Shown here: positions 21,958 through 33,127 of the stretch, in pieces
Layout of the letters: the number at the start of each line of letters is the position of its first letter
Position numbering within the stretch: the stretch's first letter is position 1
Source: Diaporthe sp. PMI_573
Taxonomy: Eukaryota > Ascomycota > Sordariomycetes > Diaporthales > Diaporthaceae
Assembly (NCBI GenBank): GCA_021399435.1
Contig: JAJTUP010000002.1
Span: forward strand, 1,054,001-1,118,000
DNA: 64,000 nt
Direction of reading: 5' to 3'
Position numbers and translations under genes: made by a program
The notes under the pieces: generated by a model
The model's database searches: none
The model's input: the letters and a program-made list of their open reading frames with translations, nothing else
What the model was told of the DNA's origin: nothing

Positions 21958-23101
21958 TCCCGCATCCGGAATCCACCTGGGAAATGAGCCCCGAGCTTCG
22001 ATTTCGCACAGCTCGCACGTCCAGAGAGCCAAAGCATGAAACTTCATACGTCCTCCAACGATTTGGCCACATGGCTTTGAGCTTGTCGTGTTGAAGTGTA
22101 CTTCTGCAATTCCCACATTGCCCGGGTTCTTGGTGGTACACAGTCTCGTGTCCTCGGTTCATTCATCCCAAGCAGGGGGCTATCCGCCATCGTATCGACG
22201 ACCATGACGACGATGGACTCTGGTTTGCTGCCGGCATGTTTTTGTCACTTTTTGATTCCAAGCAGAGTTGCTGTATCAGGTCGTTTCTACATAAACCAGC
22301 GCACTGTTGGTCATGGATTCGAGAGTATGTCTCCCGCGACAGCCTGCAGCGCAACAAGTCTGTATTCGTCCTTGAAGATGCCTCTTCGTGATTATTCTAG
22401 AACCAGTACTCGTTGCCAGTAGCAGCAGAAGGCCTGAAGTCGTGACTGGTCAAGATGACTTTTTTCGAGCAATGTCCCACACGTGGAAAAGTCCTCTTTA
22501 TTGATCTCCACTTACAGCGTATTGTGAGACATTTCCCGGCCCATCTCGTGCGTAAGTGACGAAGTATTAGAAAATGCAGACAGAATGCTAGGGCTTAGTA
22601 TGGACGACTTGTCTCTTGTCACGACCTGCACGAAATTTTAACTTTGAGTGACGCCAAGTACTGCATGAATCCCTGTACCGCGCATCATATTTGCTGCATT
22701 AGATCCTGACTGGCCAATTTGTATGGCGCCCTTGGATAACAATTGCCGGGTGGATGAGATATCCGAAAGTCAGTCGCCGCACCCAGGCTGCAGCTACAGG
22801 AGTCGGAAAAGCTTGAAGATAGCGAACACGAGAGAGTGATCCAATCATTTGAGTGCTGCAGGGTGGGCGCGCAGTCATTCGCGCAGGCGATAATTGAACG
22901 AGGTATTCTGGAGAGGACCCCACACCTCAATTCGGCTTCCCCTCCCCCACGCAAAACATACTTTTTCTTTGTCCTTCCTTTGCGCTCGACGTACTTCTAC
23001 TATTCCCTGAACCACTCTGTGCCTTACCTCGGCCTCGTGCAGGTTCTTGGCGTAAAAGGCCTTCCGCGGATTATATTGCACCCAGAGTAGATATCTATGG
23101 A
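21958..23101. other. Gene-free stretch
   Basis: Only short open frames without domain character. The right portion is CT-rich leader sequence of the rhodopsin-like gene at 23102. Confidence 0.45.
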
Positions 23102-24299
23102 ATGCTCGGGATGGATGGAGGTCTAATACGGCAGGCATACTCCCCTGAGACCTCTGGAGACAACAGAAGTGGTATCATTATTGGCATTGTCGCCGTATGC
23201 TGGGTACTAGCTACTATTGCCGTCGCCCTTCGTGTCTACACGAGAAAGGTGCTTTTAAATCAAATCGGCGCAGACGACTATTTTGCTGCTGCCTCATTGG
23301 TTAGCCTTTTCCTGTTCATCTACGGCAGTGGGTCCGGGTGCCCTGTTGACTCTTCGGCTTCTGTAGGCTTTAGTGTATCTATTGGGCATCGGAGATCTAC
23401 TCAGTCTGTCCCTTGTATCTTCAGCATTTGACAACCAGAACCAAGGCTGACTAGCAACCAGTGGTCAGATATGGACTCGGAAAGCACATCTGGACAATCA
23501 ACCCACCTGACTTTGTAAAATATCTCAAGGTTAGCTGTTCCGTTGTTCACCGTTCATCTACAATCTCTCTCATACACTCAAACACAACGTTTCTGACTTT
23601 GATTGCTAGTTTTTCTGGTTGACAATACTTGCATACACCTCAGCCATCCTCACAATCAAGATGATATTCCTTTTCCAATACTATAGAATTCTCGGCCTAC
23701 TCCTGCCCCGCTATGTCTACACGTCCATTGTGGTCGCCGTCGGTGCCTGGTCCACAGCGATGGTCCTGCAGTGCTTTTTCCTCTGCCAACCGCTGGCCGG
23801 CTTCTGGGACAAAACTTTACCGGAAGTCAAATGCCTGCCTGATTTATCCACCTGGCTGGGCGGCGCCGTTGGCAATATTTTGACCGACCTTGTGGTTTTT
23901 GCTTTGCCCATACCGATGTTGAGCAAGCTGAATCTGCCCGGCGTGCAAAAGGCTATGTTGATAGGTGTTTTCAGCCTGGGGTTTCTAACCATTGCGCTGA
24001 GTGTGGTCAGGATCAAATACCTCAGGCTGAATGAAGACGATGTCAGCTGGTCTAATGTCAGCTTGACGTGTCTTTCAATATCGGAATTGACCTTGGGCAT
24101 AATATCTGCTTGTGTGCCTACTATGAGGAGGCTCTTTTTCAGACCGACCCAAAGAATGCTACCTGTTCATGCATCAGAGGACGATAACATTGTGCAGCGT
24201 GGGCGTGATCGGGGTAGCGGCAGCAATAGTCAGGGGGAATGGTGGTGGCTTTGGACAAGAAGAGGACTGGCTGGCACTGAAAGAAGCAGTGCTTCTTGA
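23102..24299 (+). CDS. Fungal rhodopsin-domain integral membrane protein, 327 aa
   Basis: Exons 23102-23327, 23462-23529 and 23610-24299, all GT-AG and in phase. The first intron (134 bp) joins GGC-A to TG-GTC. Seven hydrophobic spans follow a short extracellular N-terminus, starting with GIIIGIVAVCWVLATIAVALR. Family landmarks are VYTRK after span 1, the ADDYFAA block before span 2, VRYGLGKHIW after it, the QCFFLCQPLAGFWD loop with paired Cys, and FALPIPMLSKL in span 5. This large ascomycete family (fungal rhodopsin domain) has no retinal Lys and mostly unknown function; some related proteins act as Pth11-like surface sensors. No CFEM domain precedes it here. The C-terminal tail is short, polar and Ser/Gly-rich. 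Confidence 0.85.
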
Positions 24300-24607
24300 A
24301 GTGGGCAAGGATTCAGCGCACCTACGGTATCATAATTAATCAAATGAATCAAACCTAGGTTGTTGTTTTAGGATGTATTTGTAGTCAGCCAAGCTTTCTT
24401 TCCGATTTGTAATTATAGGATCGTATGTATAGAGGGAGAGTGGGATCACGCTCAAGCTAGACGCCATTTGCTCTGATGTACATAAAACTGTAGACACGCC
24501 TTGGAAAGCATTGCCTAGTCTCTTTGCTTTTGAGCAGTGACACCAGCTGACAGGTTACCACGCCTGATCGTTGCCTCCCCGTGCTTGTCCTCGCCGGAGC
24601 GTGTAAC
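24300..24607. other. Gene-free 3' flank
   Basis: Downstream region of the rhodopsin-like gene; nothing coding seen. Confidence 0.45.
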
Positions 24608-25003
24608 CTATTGGATCGGAAGAACCATGTCCTTTGCCCATTGTTCGAAGAGCTTTGAAGACTTGATCAACCGTTTGCTTCTTGTCCAACTCCCTGGGCT
24701 CTCGTTACCAGTTTCCAATGATCCGGCCACAGTCGTCCTATTCAGCAATAAATTCCTCACAAGCATGGGACTAGTTACCTCTTTCCAGACTCTATAAGGT
24801 GCTGGACCTCTATGATTGCTCGCGAAAGCATTCAATGAGACTGCTAAAACAAGCTGCCAAGTATTACAGTTGCGTTCAACGCCAGTGGGACAGATCTGAA
24901 CAGAAAATTCTGGACGTGCTCCCTTTTCCAACAAGATTTCGATCAGGGGAATTAGGATGGAACATCGGTTGTTGCGAAGACAATGGCGTTGTAGAGAAGC
25001 CAT
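24608..25003 (-). pseudogene. Possible decayed ankyrin-repeat protein fragment
   Basis: The reverse strand holds a 131-codon frame with a weak ankyrin-like cadence (PLIEILLEKGARPEFSV, later SPMLVRNLLLNR) and a polar C-terminus. Such patterns occur at the ends of large fungal NACHT/ankyrin proteins. Upstream sequence toward 25200 shows no continuation in any one frame, so it would be a relic. It could be a chance open frame; I give it little weight. Confidence 0.2.
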
Positions 25004-25591
25004 TCTTCGATCGATGGGATTTGACCCAGCTGTCTTTGCTCCTTCTTCCTGCCTTAGCGGTTACCGAGCATGGCTCCCAGAGCTCGAGAAAGACCGAAGG
25101 ACTCCGCACAACCAAAACGCAACCTCAAAGCGCTGGGTTGACCTGCTCCAATACTGCTCATTCAGGCTTGAAAATTCATTATTAATCGAAAGACTCACCA
25201 GGATGACTGATCAGTCAATGCGCACACCTGCGGCAAGGCAATTAATCTGGCTGGTCGCTATGGAAGAGGATAACTTCATGTGCGGTAGTGGTATTAAACA
25301 ACTTCAGGATCCGAGCGACGAGCTTATAGTCTATAGGGGTCGTAAGATTCAAAGATGTGAGGCTTGTCGAGTACCTTGCCGAATGCAGAGTATTTGCTTT
25401 CTGTTCATCGCCGCCCAAGGATGCGATCTATGGTCAATATGCACGATTATTTCGGCCTGTCTTGCACTCTACCCGATACGAATATCTTTAAGGTATTCCA
25501 AACTATATTCCTTTTCCTATGAACCTATGCATTCCAGCTGACCATGGATTAGCTTTCCCAAAAGCGGTCTCTGATTGTGTTTTTCCTCCAA
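25004..25591. other. Gene-free stretch
   Basis: A plus-strand open frame (24957-25541) crosses this stretch but has no domain-like pattern. The right end is the 3' flank of the SDR gene. Confidence 0.4.
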
Positions 25592-26421
25592 TCAAAATGT
25601 CAACTCCGTGCCGTCAAACATGAGGAACTTTCCAGATGTCCCCAGTCTTGTAGCATTGTCGGCTGTTTGCAAGATACCAGCCGCTGACTGCTCAACGGTG
25701 TGGGGAGCCTCAGCCATTCCAAAGTCCTTGGCCAGAGCGTTGCCACTGTCTGTCTGCACAAAGCCAGGGTTTACAGCCCATGAAGTCAACCATGGGTTCT
25801 CGAAGTGTGTGCGCCTCACCAGGTAGTTAAGGGCAGCCTTTGACGACCCGTAGTTGGCCACTAGGACGTTGGCTAGCGGTTCCATCCCTGTCGCTATCTG
25901 TCCGGCGTTGGAGGAGATGACCAACAGCTTCGCTGTCCCCTCGCCTTTCTCATCGGCCGTGGCCTTAAGCAATGGGCGAACGGCTCGGAAGAGCGGAACG
26001 AATGAAAAGGTGTTGACCTCGAACAGATTCCGCCACTGCTCCAATTCGATATCCTCGACTCTGAGGTACGGCGCCTTTGCAGCAAGGCCTGCATTGGCAA
26101 TGACAACATCGAGCCTGGTGATGCCTGCGGCCTTGATCGTTTCGACGGCCTCTGCCGGATCACTGCTCAAAGTGTTGTCGATCTTGACTACCACGAGCTT
26201 ACTGCCTTTTGCGGGCTCATACTCTCTCAACGAGGTGTCCAGGTTGCGTACGGCCGCAACAACAACATGGTTAGGGCGAGACAGCAGTGCCTCAGCTATA
26301 CCACGTCCAATGCCTGAATCGAAGCGGTTAGTATATGGCATGTTGGGAGCTTCAGAGTCAGGCTGGGTCGATTACCTCGGTTTGCACCAGTTACAAGAAA
26401 AGTAGTGGAATCGGGAGACAT
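25592..26421 (-). CDS. Short-chain dehydrogenase/reductase, 255 aa
   Basis: Exon 1 is 26421-26376 and exon 2 is 26313-25592. The intron (GTAATC donor, TTCAG acceptor) splits the Gly of the cofactor motif. The N-terminus reads TTFLVTGANRGIGRG, the TGxxxGxG nucleotide-binding motif. Also visible are IANAG (about 87-91), the catalytic Ser in VISSNAG (about 149-150) and YGSSK with Tyr170 and Lys174. It is a classical SDR of usual length, NAD(P)H-dependent and cytosolic, acting on an unknown carbonyl or alcohol. The closest known style is the aflatoxin norsolorinate-reductase-like (nor-1/norA type) group, but substrate cannot be inferred. It sits at the left edge of the metabolite-type region. Confidence 0.9.
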
Positions 26422-27707
26422 TGTCGGACTTGACTGACAACAGGGGCCAAGTGTCGAAGTGGTTCTGCGAATGGCTTATTGTCGAGGGTAAGAAAATCTG
26501 CCCAGGTGGCACTCCTCGAGCCCTTATAGTGTGTACTTGCGGTGGGGTTGAAGTCTCAACGGGAAATCTGGAGGGGCGTATCAACGCAACACAGGAGGCA
26601 CACTCAACTCAACGCCGCCTGGGGGCCTCGCTTGACCCTGTGTTCGGTCGAACGGTGTTTGTCGCCCGATAACGATTGAGTCCAGCTTCGCCGAGCATGC
26701 TGCATATTGAGTGGGGGCCAACGCATGCGACGGCTCGAGTCCTACATTTACGCAAAGCTCGTCCACCGGTGAAGTGTACTAGGCGATGCATTGCATTGCA
26801 TGCACAGCCCGCTCTGGTCAGAACCAACAGTCCAAGACAGGGGCTGCATGACCGAGGCACAACATTGGCACGGCGCTTTACGATGCGAAGATGCGGCGAG
26901 GACAACGTTGAATACTGGTAGTGGTTCGATGTTGCGGCAAGACGTCGGATTTTTCCTGCTTCATGTTGCACTTGACGCAGGTTCCCGCAGATTTTCCTAG
27001 ATCGGCACCCGAAGGATCAGATACTGGTCGACACTATTACGTTCTAGACGGTTGCATCTTAGATCTGATGCGACAGCAAGGCGCGTACATTGTTATAGCG
27101 AGGCCCCGCTAATCTCCTATATCCCTCAGTGTGACCTCGAGAGCCTTGGCAGCCAAATCGCGAGCCGAGACTCCGAACGAAACATTGCGATCCGAATGCG
27201 GGGCAATCTTAAGAATGCCTGCTGCAAATCCTTCAGAAACCCTGAACAGCCAAGGTGACCAAGGACCAACAGTTTGTCCCCCACTAGTCTGACCCAGAAA
27301 TATCCACACTGTGTAAATGAGACGTCGTTCCCGTACAGCCAAAGTACTCGGCCCCAAGCCAAGAGAACCCGGTGTACACGGAAGCATTTCCCGCCGTGGT
27401 TTCGTTGCCTGCTTGTTGGACATCACATTGAAGGGACAAGCTTTGTCAATGTCAGACACCAACAGTCTCTTAAGATTACCAATAATTTCAGCTACCAGTA
27501 GGTGTGATCAACTCCTCTTTTTTTTAAAAAAAAAAAAAAAAAAAAAATAAGAAAAAAATAAAGGGAATGGCCTCGCTCTGAACGACAGCAGACGAAGTCT
27601 AAATAAGTAAGATCATTGCCGCAGCTCCGTTCTAAATCTCAAATTCATCCTCCCACTCATGATATTGTATCTCCATCACAAAATCAACCCACAGAATTCA
27701 GTCTGCA
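26422..27707. other. Gene-free stretch with poly-A tract
   Basis: Divergent promoter region between the SDR and FAD-oxidase genes. A reverse-strand open frame at 27462-27109 ends in a protein-like stretch (FGVSARDLAAKALEV), but I could not link it to a start, exon or family. A T8/A22 run lies at 27518-27547. Confidence 0.45.
27518..27547 (+). repeat. Homopolymer tract T8-A22
   Basis: Eight T followed by 22 A, then a further A-rich segment (AAGAAAAAAATAAA). It starts about 190 bp upstream of the FAD-oxidase ATG. It could be a nucleosome-depleting promoter tract or the tail of a retroposed sequence. The run length may be imprecise for sequencing reasons. Confidence 0.7.
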
Positions 27708-29432
27708 ATGTATACCATTGGGGGAATGTTCACTCTTTCTCTGTTCCTGACAGGAACATTTTATGCTCAAAGCCAGGCTAATCCCACCGGGGTAAGCCAG
27801 GGGCATCAAAGTTCCTGTCGTTGTTTCCCAGGCGACACATGCTGGCCCTCCGACGATGTATGGGACGCATTCAACGCGACCATCGAGGGCAGACTGATCT
27901 CAACGATTCCTATAGCCGCCGTCTGCCACACCACTGAATTTGCAGTCTACGACTCCAGCGCGTGTGCCACACTCCAAAGCGAGTGGTACCTACCGGAGAC
28001 ACATATACAAAGCTCGTCCTCTGTGATGGCTCCGCTGTTCACAAACAACTCCTGCAATCCATTCCTACCGTCCAACACATCGTGTTCTCGAGGGAACTAC
28101 GCCAGATACGCAGTCAACGCTACGGGAGCAGGGGACTACCAAAAGACTCTGGAATTTGTAAGGGAGCACAACATTCGTCTGGTCATCCGCAACACTGGGC
28201 ATGACTACAACGGCAAGTCCACCGGAGCAGGCAGTCTGTCGTTATGGACAAACCATCTGAAAGCAATGGAGATGGTGGCATTCAATAGCTCATCATACTC
28301 CGGAAAAGCCTTCAAATTTGGCGCTGGTGTGCTCGCTATTGAGGCCTATGAGTTCGCGGACCTTAATGGGCATACCGTTGTTGGGCCCAACTTGCCTTCT
28401 GTCGGGCTCATAGGGGGCTACTCCCAAGGTGGCGGCCATGGGCCTCTGGCATCTCGATTTGGCTTGGCTGCCGATCAGGTGCTGGCGTGGGAGCTGGTGC
28501 TTGCCTCAGGGGACATCGTCACTGCTTCGCCAGACGAGCCAGAATACTCAGATCTTTTCTGGGCGCTCTCAGGTGGTGGTGGTGGGACGTTCGGGGCCGT
28601 TCTTTCGGCCACAGTGAAGGCACATCCAGCAATGAGTATGTCCACTGCCAATTTGACATTTGCAGCCCCGGAGAACTCCACCGAAGCCTTCTGGGAAGCC
28701 GTCGAAATCTTCACAAATCACGTGCCCACAATCAACAACGCGAATGCTACGGCCATCTGGTACCTGCAGGGCTTGGCTTTCAGTTTGGCCACTCTTTGGG
28801 GTCCAGGATTCAGCAAGCAAGACCTGGATAACCTTGTACAACCTTTCTTAAACAATCTTGACGCACTCAAGCTTGCATACACTTACTCATCGGAGCAACA
28901 CGCGTCTTTCCTCAAGGGTTTCACGAGCCAAGCGCCAGTGTCTGTGGGCATTTTAGGAATTGGTGGGCGTCTGATCCCCGCTAGTGCCATCGACAAGAAT
29001 TCCACGGCTCTTACGGCTGCAATTCGTCGGGTGACGGACAGCGGTGCGTTGTTCTCAGGAGTCTCGTTCAACGTTTCGGGGCCCCCTGGAGATTGCGTTA
29101 GTGCCAATCCATACTGGCGCGAGAGTGTTTTTGATGCCGTCCTAGGCCTACCGTTCAACTACACCCACTGGGAACGGAACTATGAGGATGCAGGCTTGAT
29201 GACGGAGGAATTGCTTCCCCAGTTCGAGGAGCTCACACCGGATGGGGCGGCGTATTTGAACGAGGCCGACTTCCAGCAACCTGATTGGGAAGTGACTTTC
29301 TACGGTTCAAATTGGGACCGGCTAAGCCAGATCAAATCCAAGTATGACCCTTCTGATGTGTTCTACGCCCTGGGCGCCGTGGGTAGTGAGCGTTGGACTC
29401 AACAGGTAGAAGGGAGACTTTGTCAGGTATAA
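27708..29432 (+). CDS. Secreted FAD-linked oxidase, BBE/PCMH type, 574 aa
   Basis: Single exon. The N-terminus has a hydrophobic signal peptide (MFTLSLFLTGTFYAQSQA follows the first six residues). A CRCFPGDTCWP segment typical of these secreted oxidases comes next. The PCMH-type FAD domain contains IRNTGHDYNGKS, whose His165 is the usual 8-alpha-histidyl FAD attachment site, and the glycine-rich GGYSQGGGHG. The C-terminal BBE segment ends YDPSDVFYALGAVGSERW. The position where bicovalent members carry the second attachment residue (Cys) appears to be Ser in SVGLIGGYSQ, so FAD is probably bound by His only (inference). Such enzymes oxidise alcohols or close rings in fungal metabolite pathways. 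Many N-x-S/T sites fit secretion. The next gene to the right runs on the opposite strand, so the two converge. Confidence 0.9.
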   Translation: MYTIGGMFTLSLFLTGTFYAQSQANPTGVSQGHQSSCRCFPGDTCWPSDDVWDAFNATIEGRLISTIPIAAVCHTTEFAVYDSSACATLQSEWYLPETHIQSSSSVMAPLFTNNSCNPFLPSNTSCSRGNYARYAVNATGAGDYQKTLEFVREHNIRLVIRNTGHDYNGKSTGAGSLSLWTNHLKAMEMVAFNSSSYSGKAFKFGAGVLAIEAYEFADLNGHTVVGPNLPSVGLIGGYSQGGGHGPLASRFGLAADQVLAWELVLASGDIVTASPDEPEYSDLFWALSGGGGGTFGAVLSATVKAHPAMSMSTANLTFAAPENSTEAFWEAVEIFTNHVPTINNANATAIWYLQGLAFSLATLWGPGFSKQDLDNLVQPFLNNLDALKLAYTYSSEQHASFLKGFTSQAPVSVGILGIGGRLIPASAIDKNSTALTAAIRRVTDSGALFSGVSFNVSGPPGDCVSANPYWRESVFDAVLGLPFNYTHWERNYEDAGLMTEELLPQFEELTPDGAAYLNEADFQQPDWEVTFYGSNWDRLSQIKSKYDPSDVFYALGAVGSERWTQQVEGRLCQV

Positions 29433-30135
29433 GGCTCCTTTGAGTTCAATGAGAGAAAACCCTCAAATATTATCTACATCATGGATATCAATTTCTTCCA
29501 AGATGACGGTTTCACCCCAGGGCAGCACATTCTGCTCTCTGCTTCACATTGATTCTGGGCGAATTTTAGAGAAAGAGACGTTCTGTTTCTTGAGAAAATA
29601 AAAGTTGAGTTTATGTTAACTAAAAGCTTCTTGGCTCTGTAGCTGAAGCACCTGTCTTGCAAGTTTGTTGCTGTTCCCTGGCAGCCTGCGGGCCGATCAC
29701 ACTCGCCATTAACCTCTGAACATTAGCATGAACCGGCAATCCATTAGCGCTGAAGGTACAGTAAGTGACAAAACCCCGGCTCAAGAGCATGAAACATACA
29801 TGTGTGCTAAGGTGAAGCCAAGTTGAAATCCAAAAAGGACTTTTGTATCGATATTCCCGTGTGCACCTTCAAATGAGGCATTGAGGAGATAAATGATGGA
29901 TTTTTAACCAAGATACTACAGCTAGAAACCATGAGTTCGTCTCAGCGTACACGCAGAGTTTTCTCTTCATGTTATCTAATCTAGATGATTAGATACCCCA
30001 TTCTTCCAAGTCCAAAATCCTTCCGCAATCTTCTGAAGCCGTGACAGCAATCCAACATGGTTTTAAGATACAAACCACGTAAACCACCTAATAGTAGTAT
30101 GAAACTTTGACACTTTGTAAGCCTTGGCTTACCAA
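29433..30135. other. Convergent 3' region, gene-free
   Basis: AT-rich sequence between convergent FAD-oxidase and rhodopsin-like genes; no coding signal. Confidence 0.5.
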
Positions 30136-31434
30136 TTATCGAGGTTGCCATTGCGAGTGTGGTTCATGGACCGGTCTGCCGTCAACCTCCACAGTCCAAC
30201 GGTTGCCCGTTCCGTGAACAGTTGGCTGAGGCGTAGTCAAAGCCATGGGGACACTCTGTGGTGGCCAGTCTGAGCCAGTGTCGTTATTGTGGGAGCGAAG
30301 GAGCGAGTCCTCAGTATAGACATCGTGGCTCCTCTTGCCCTTCAAAGGAGTAGATCCAATGGTCTGGAATGGTCCATGCGGCCTGGCTCCAGGCGTGCCG
30401 TCTGGGACGGACGGTTTTGCTGCAGCCCTACGTCTGCTCTTCCAGATTGGACCGAGGAGTGGTAAAGTAGCCACCAAGACTCCGCCACACATCTCCCCCT
30501 GCACCAGGATAGAACTATTCAAGAAGCAGTATGTCGAGTCTCCCTCAGCACGGCATTGAATGGTCTGGATCAAGCGGCCGAGGTTCACTGCAGCAGTGCT
30601 ACAAGAGACTAGCGTTAGCGATGTATCGTTGACAAACGCAACTCGCCGGGGAGCTATTTTGCACCTACCATAGACCAAGGGAGAAGGCTGCCGTCAATGT
30701 CCACTTCCTCTGTGACGAGAGCTGCAATTTCCAGACGGTTGGCAACGGGAGGAACACAACCCAGACATCAATAACCATATTAAAAGCGCCAGAGAAGACC
30801 TCGATGGCGACAACGTTGCCGCATGTACCCGGGACTGAGAGGTCCCAATTAGACTGAACAGGCTGACATAGTAATGAAGTCGTGAAAAGACAAGCCACCC
30901 AGTACAGAAACACGACAAGCGCTGTACCAACGGCCGGCCATCGGAAGCTGCGTACAGTGAAGAGTTCCATGTAAAAGAGCAAGATGGCAAGCCGGAAAGC
31001 GGCCGTGCCCGTTGCCCAGAAGTATTGCGAGATGAAAAAGCCCTGAGTAAACGCGGTCAGAGATTATCCCAAGTTTTTCAATTGGGCTTTGGAAGACTCA
31101 AGTGTTCCTCAACTCACCTTCAAAGACGACTCGATCTCGTCGATGAGCAACTCTGTCATGTACTGTCCATAACCTCCCGTTCCCAGGCCTGTTCCCCAGT
31201 GATTAGCGCGCAAAAGCTTTGGAACAAAAGGAGTTCTAGACACTGACCAAGGGCCGAGGCATCTACCACGTAAGCGACGTGGCATAGATACGCAAGGAGC
31301 ACCAGGTAATCGGGGACCTTGGGCGTACCACCACGAAAGCGGATTGCGACACCCCTCAAGGCAAGGGCAGCGGTACTGAGCGTCAACAAAACCACACAGG
31401 CAACAGCCCAGACAACCACTGGTGTGGCAGACAT
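30136..31434 (-). CDS. Fungal rhodopsin-domain integral membrane protein, 364 aa
   Basis: Four exons on the reverse strand with in-phase GT-AG introns: 31434-31248, 31188-31118, 31042-30669 and 30598-30136. The protein starts MSATPVVVWAVACVVLL and has seven spans. Family landmarks are PDYLVLLAYLCHVAY (span 2), GLGTGGYGQYM after it, FFISQYFWATGTAAFRL, the loop with paired Cys (CQPVQSNWD and GTCGN), and VVFLPLPTVWKLQ in span 5. A long hydrophilic C-terminal tail (about 90 residues, Pro/Ser/Thr-rich) would face the cytosol. An upstream ATG at 31491 would add 19 polar residues; I chose 31434 because it directly precedes the first span. The function of the family is largely unknown. Position next to an oxidase and a UbiA-type gene might mean a sensing or export-associated role, which is speculation. 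Confidence 0.82.
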
Positions 31435-33127
31435 TGCATGAGACTCGTAGCTTGCCCAACTTTCGTGTGAATATGGAAGAGAAATCTTCAAGACAGTGCA
31501 AAATGAGACGAGACAGCAGGCGAGATATGGGTAAGAGGCTCAAGTGGCGGGGTCATTCGGAGTATACAGAGATTCATCAAGCGCCTGACAAGGGCTGCGT
31601 ACCAACTGCCTACATTGGCTTCAAGATGGAACAGGTTGTGCCTCTTCCGTAGCAATTTGGGGGCTGCATCGGATGTTCGGATCACCGAACACGTCCTTCG
31701 CTGTATCCATGTATCCACCGAGGTATCATTGGCTCAATGGTCTCAAAGACTGGGCAGCTCTCGACACAGTGCGAGTCTTGTCTTGGAATTGCAGCGATGG
31801 TGGTCTCGAGACTGCCTCCGAGCCGCGGAATCAGCAGCCATGGCCAAGTGCCAAGTTGCGATCCTGATACCCGCTCGGCGAGCGAACGGGAGCAGCGATC
31901 AGTCTAGGCCAAACAGATATCAGGCTGCAGGGCCTAAATCTGGTTTACCAACTCTTTCTCCGTGCTGATATGTGACAGGGACTGCACTCCTGCCTCCTTC
32001 CCGCAGGAGTATGCTGTTCGCTGCTTGGGGCACAGTCTTCGAACACATGGTGTCATTGGGAAATTTAGTTTGGAACGCGATTGATAAGATGACCTGCGAT
32101 AGAACCACGTATGGAATTGTTGAACATGAGAGAAGGAGGCCCAGAAACATTCTACAATTCTGTGTCAATTCCGCCGATGCTGTGAAGCGGGAACCCGTAA
32201 AAAACTTTTGGGTCCCTTGAGGCGTATTGCTCGTTTCAGTCCTGAGTTCCGCAAGTAAATCTCCAGCTCTCCCAAGGTCCTCATCGGCGTTGTAAGCTAA
32301 CCACCGTCCAAGAAGTCACAGTGGAGCCCGAGTAGACCTGCTGGCCTGGCCGAGGCAATGAGGCTGCAGTAGGTTACATTGCATACCGACCCAGCATATC
32401 GCCCAGCCGCTCTGTTCGAAAATGGAAAATGGGGAGCCTGGGCGCCCGTCTCTGATGGAAGTAGAATGTGCCAACGGTCCCGAGGTTTTACCTGACGACT
32501 GCTGCGCCGCAAATGCTGTGTCACAACTGCGACGGTGCGATCCACAATTGTGTGTTCAGATGAGTGCTGTGCCGCGACTACTGTTGCAACCGCAACCGAG
32601 CCTCACGACTAACCTCAACGCGGCGTGGGTTCTATAAATAATTTCTCGCCGTAGCAGTCGGACATAGGACCGCTTTTGATGCCCTCAGCGCTTACACGGA
32701 AGGATTTTGTGCAGACGATAAGTCACGGCATCATGTAAAACAATTTGCGGTTGGTAGAATGACACGTCGCACCGTGGATCCTCCCTTGCATGCTGGCACG
32801 ACCTGCGCCCAAGCCTCGGGCGACCGTTTGCTGGCTTACGACCTGTCAAGCCCCGTTAGAAGAATGTAAAACCAAGTGTCTGCTTGTCACTTCGATGACA
32901 TGCAAGTCACGGAAAGCTCTCGGAACGATTTACAAGGTGAAAGCGTACTGTACTGTGTAAGGTGCACTAGATGCGAGATTGTGCGGGTGTGAAGAGCTCG
33001 CCGAGTCTCATCAGTACATTGGATCCACAGCGCGATAATTAATAAAATAGTTGGCCCAGCCTTTGCTTCGTGAACCTGTAGCATGATAATCGTACCAATT
33101 CAAGGAAAATCAACCATCCAGATCATC
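31435..33127. other. Gene-free stretch
   Basis: Divergent intergenic region between the rhodopsin-like and UbiA-type genes. Several open frames of 60-120 codons overlap on both strands without domain features. No repeats were noticed. Confidence 0.45.

Noticed and set aside
23328..23461. A 6-bp micro-exon in the first rhodopsin-like gene
   Set aside because: A single 134-bp intron joining A23327 to 23462 keeps the frame and gives a normal family sequence (FIYGMVRYGLG), so the micro-exon is unnecessary.
27109..27462. Reverse-strand frame ending in a protein-like stretch (SARDLAAKALEVTLRDIGD)
   Set aside because: The last third looks conserved, but the first two thirds do not, and no upstream exon or family could be identified. 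It may be a relic; not enough to annotate.
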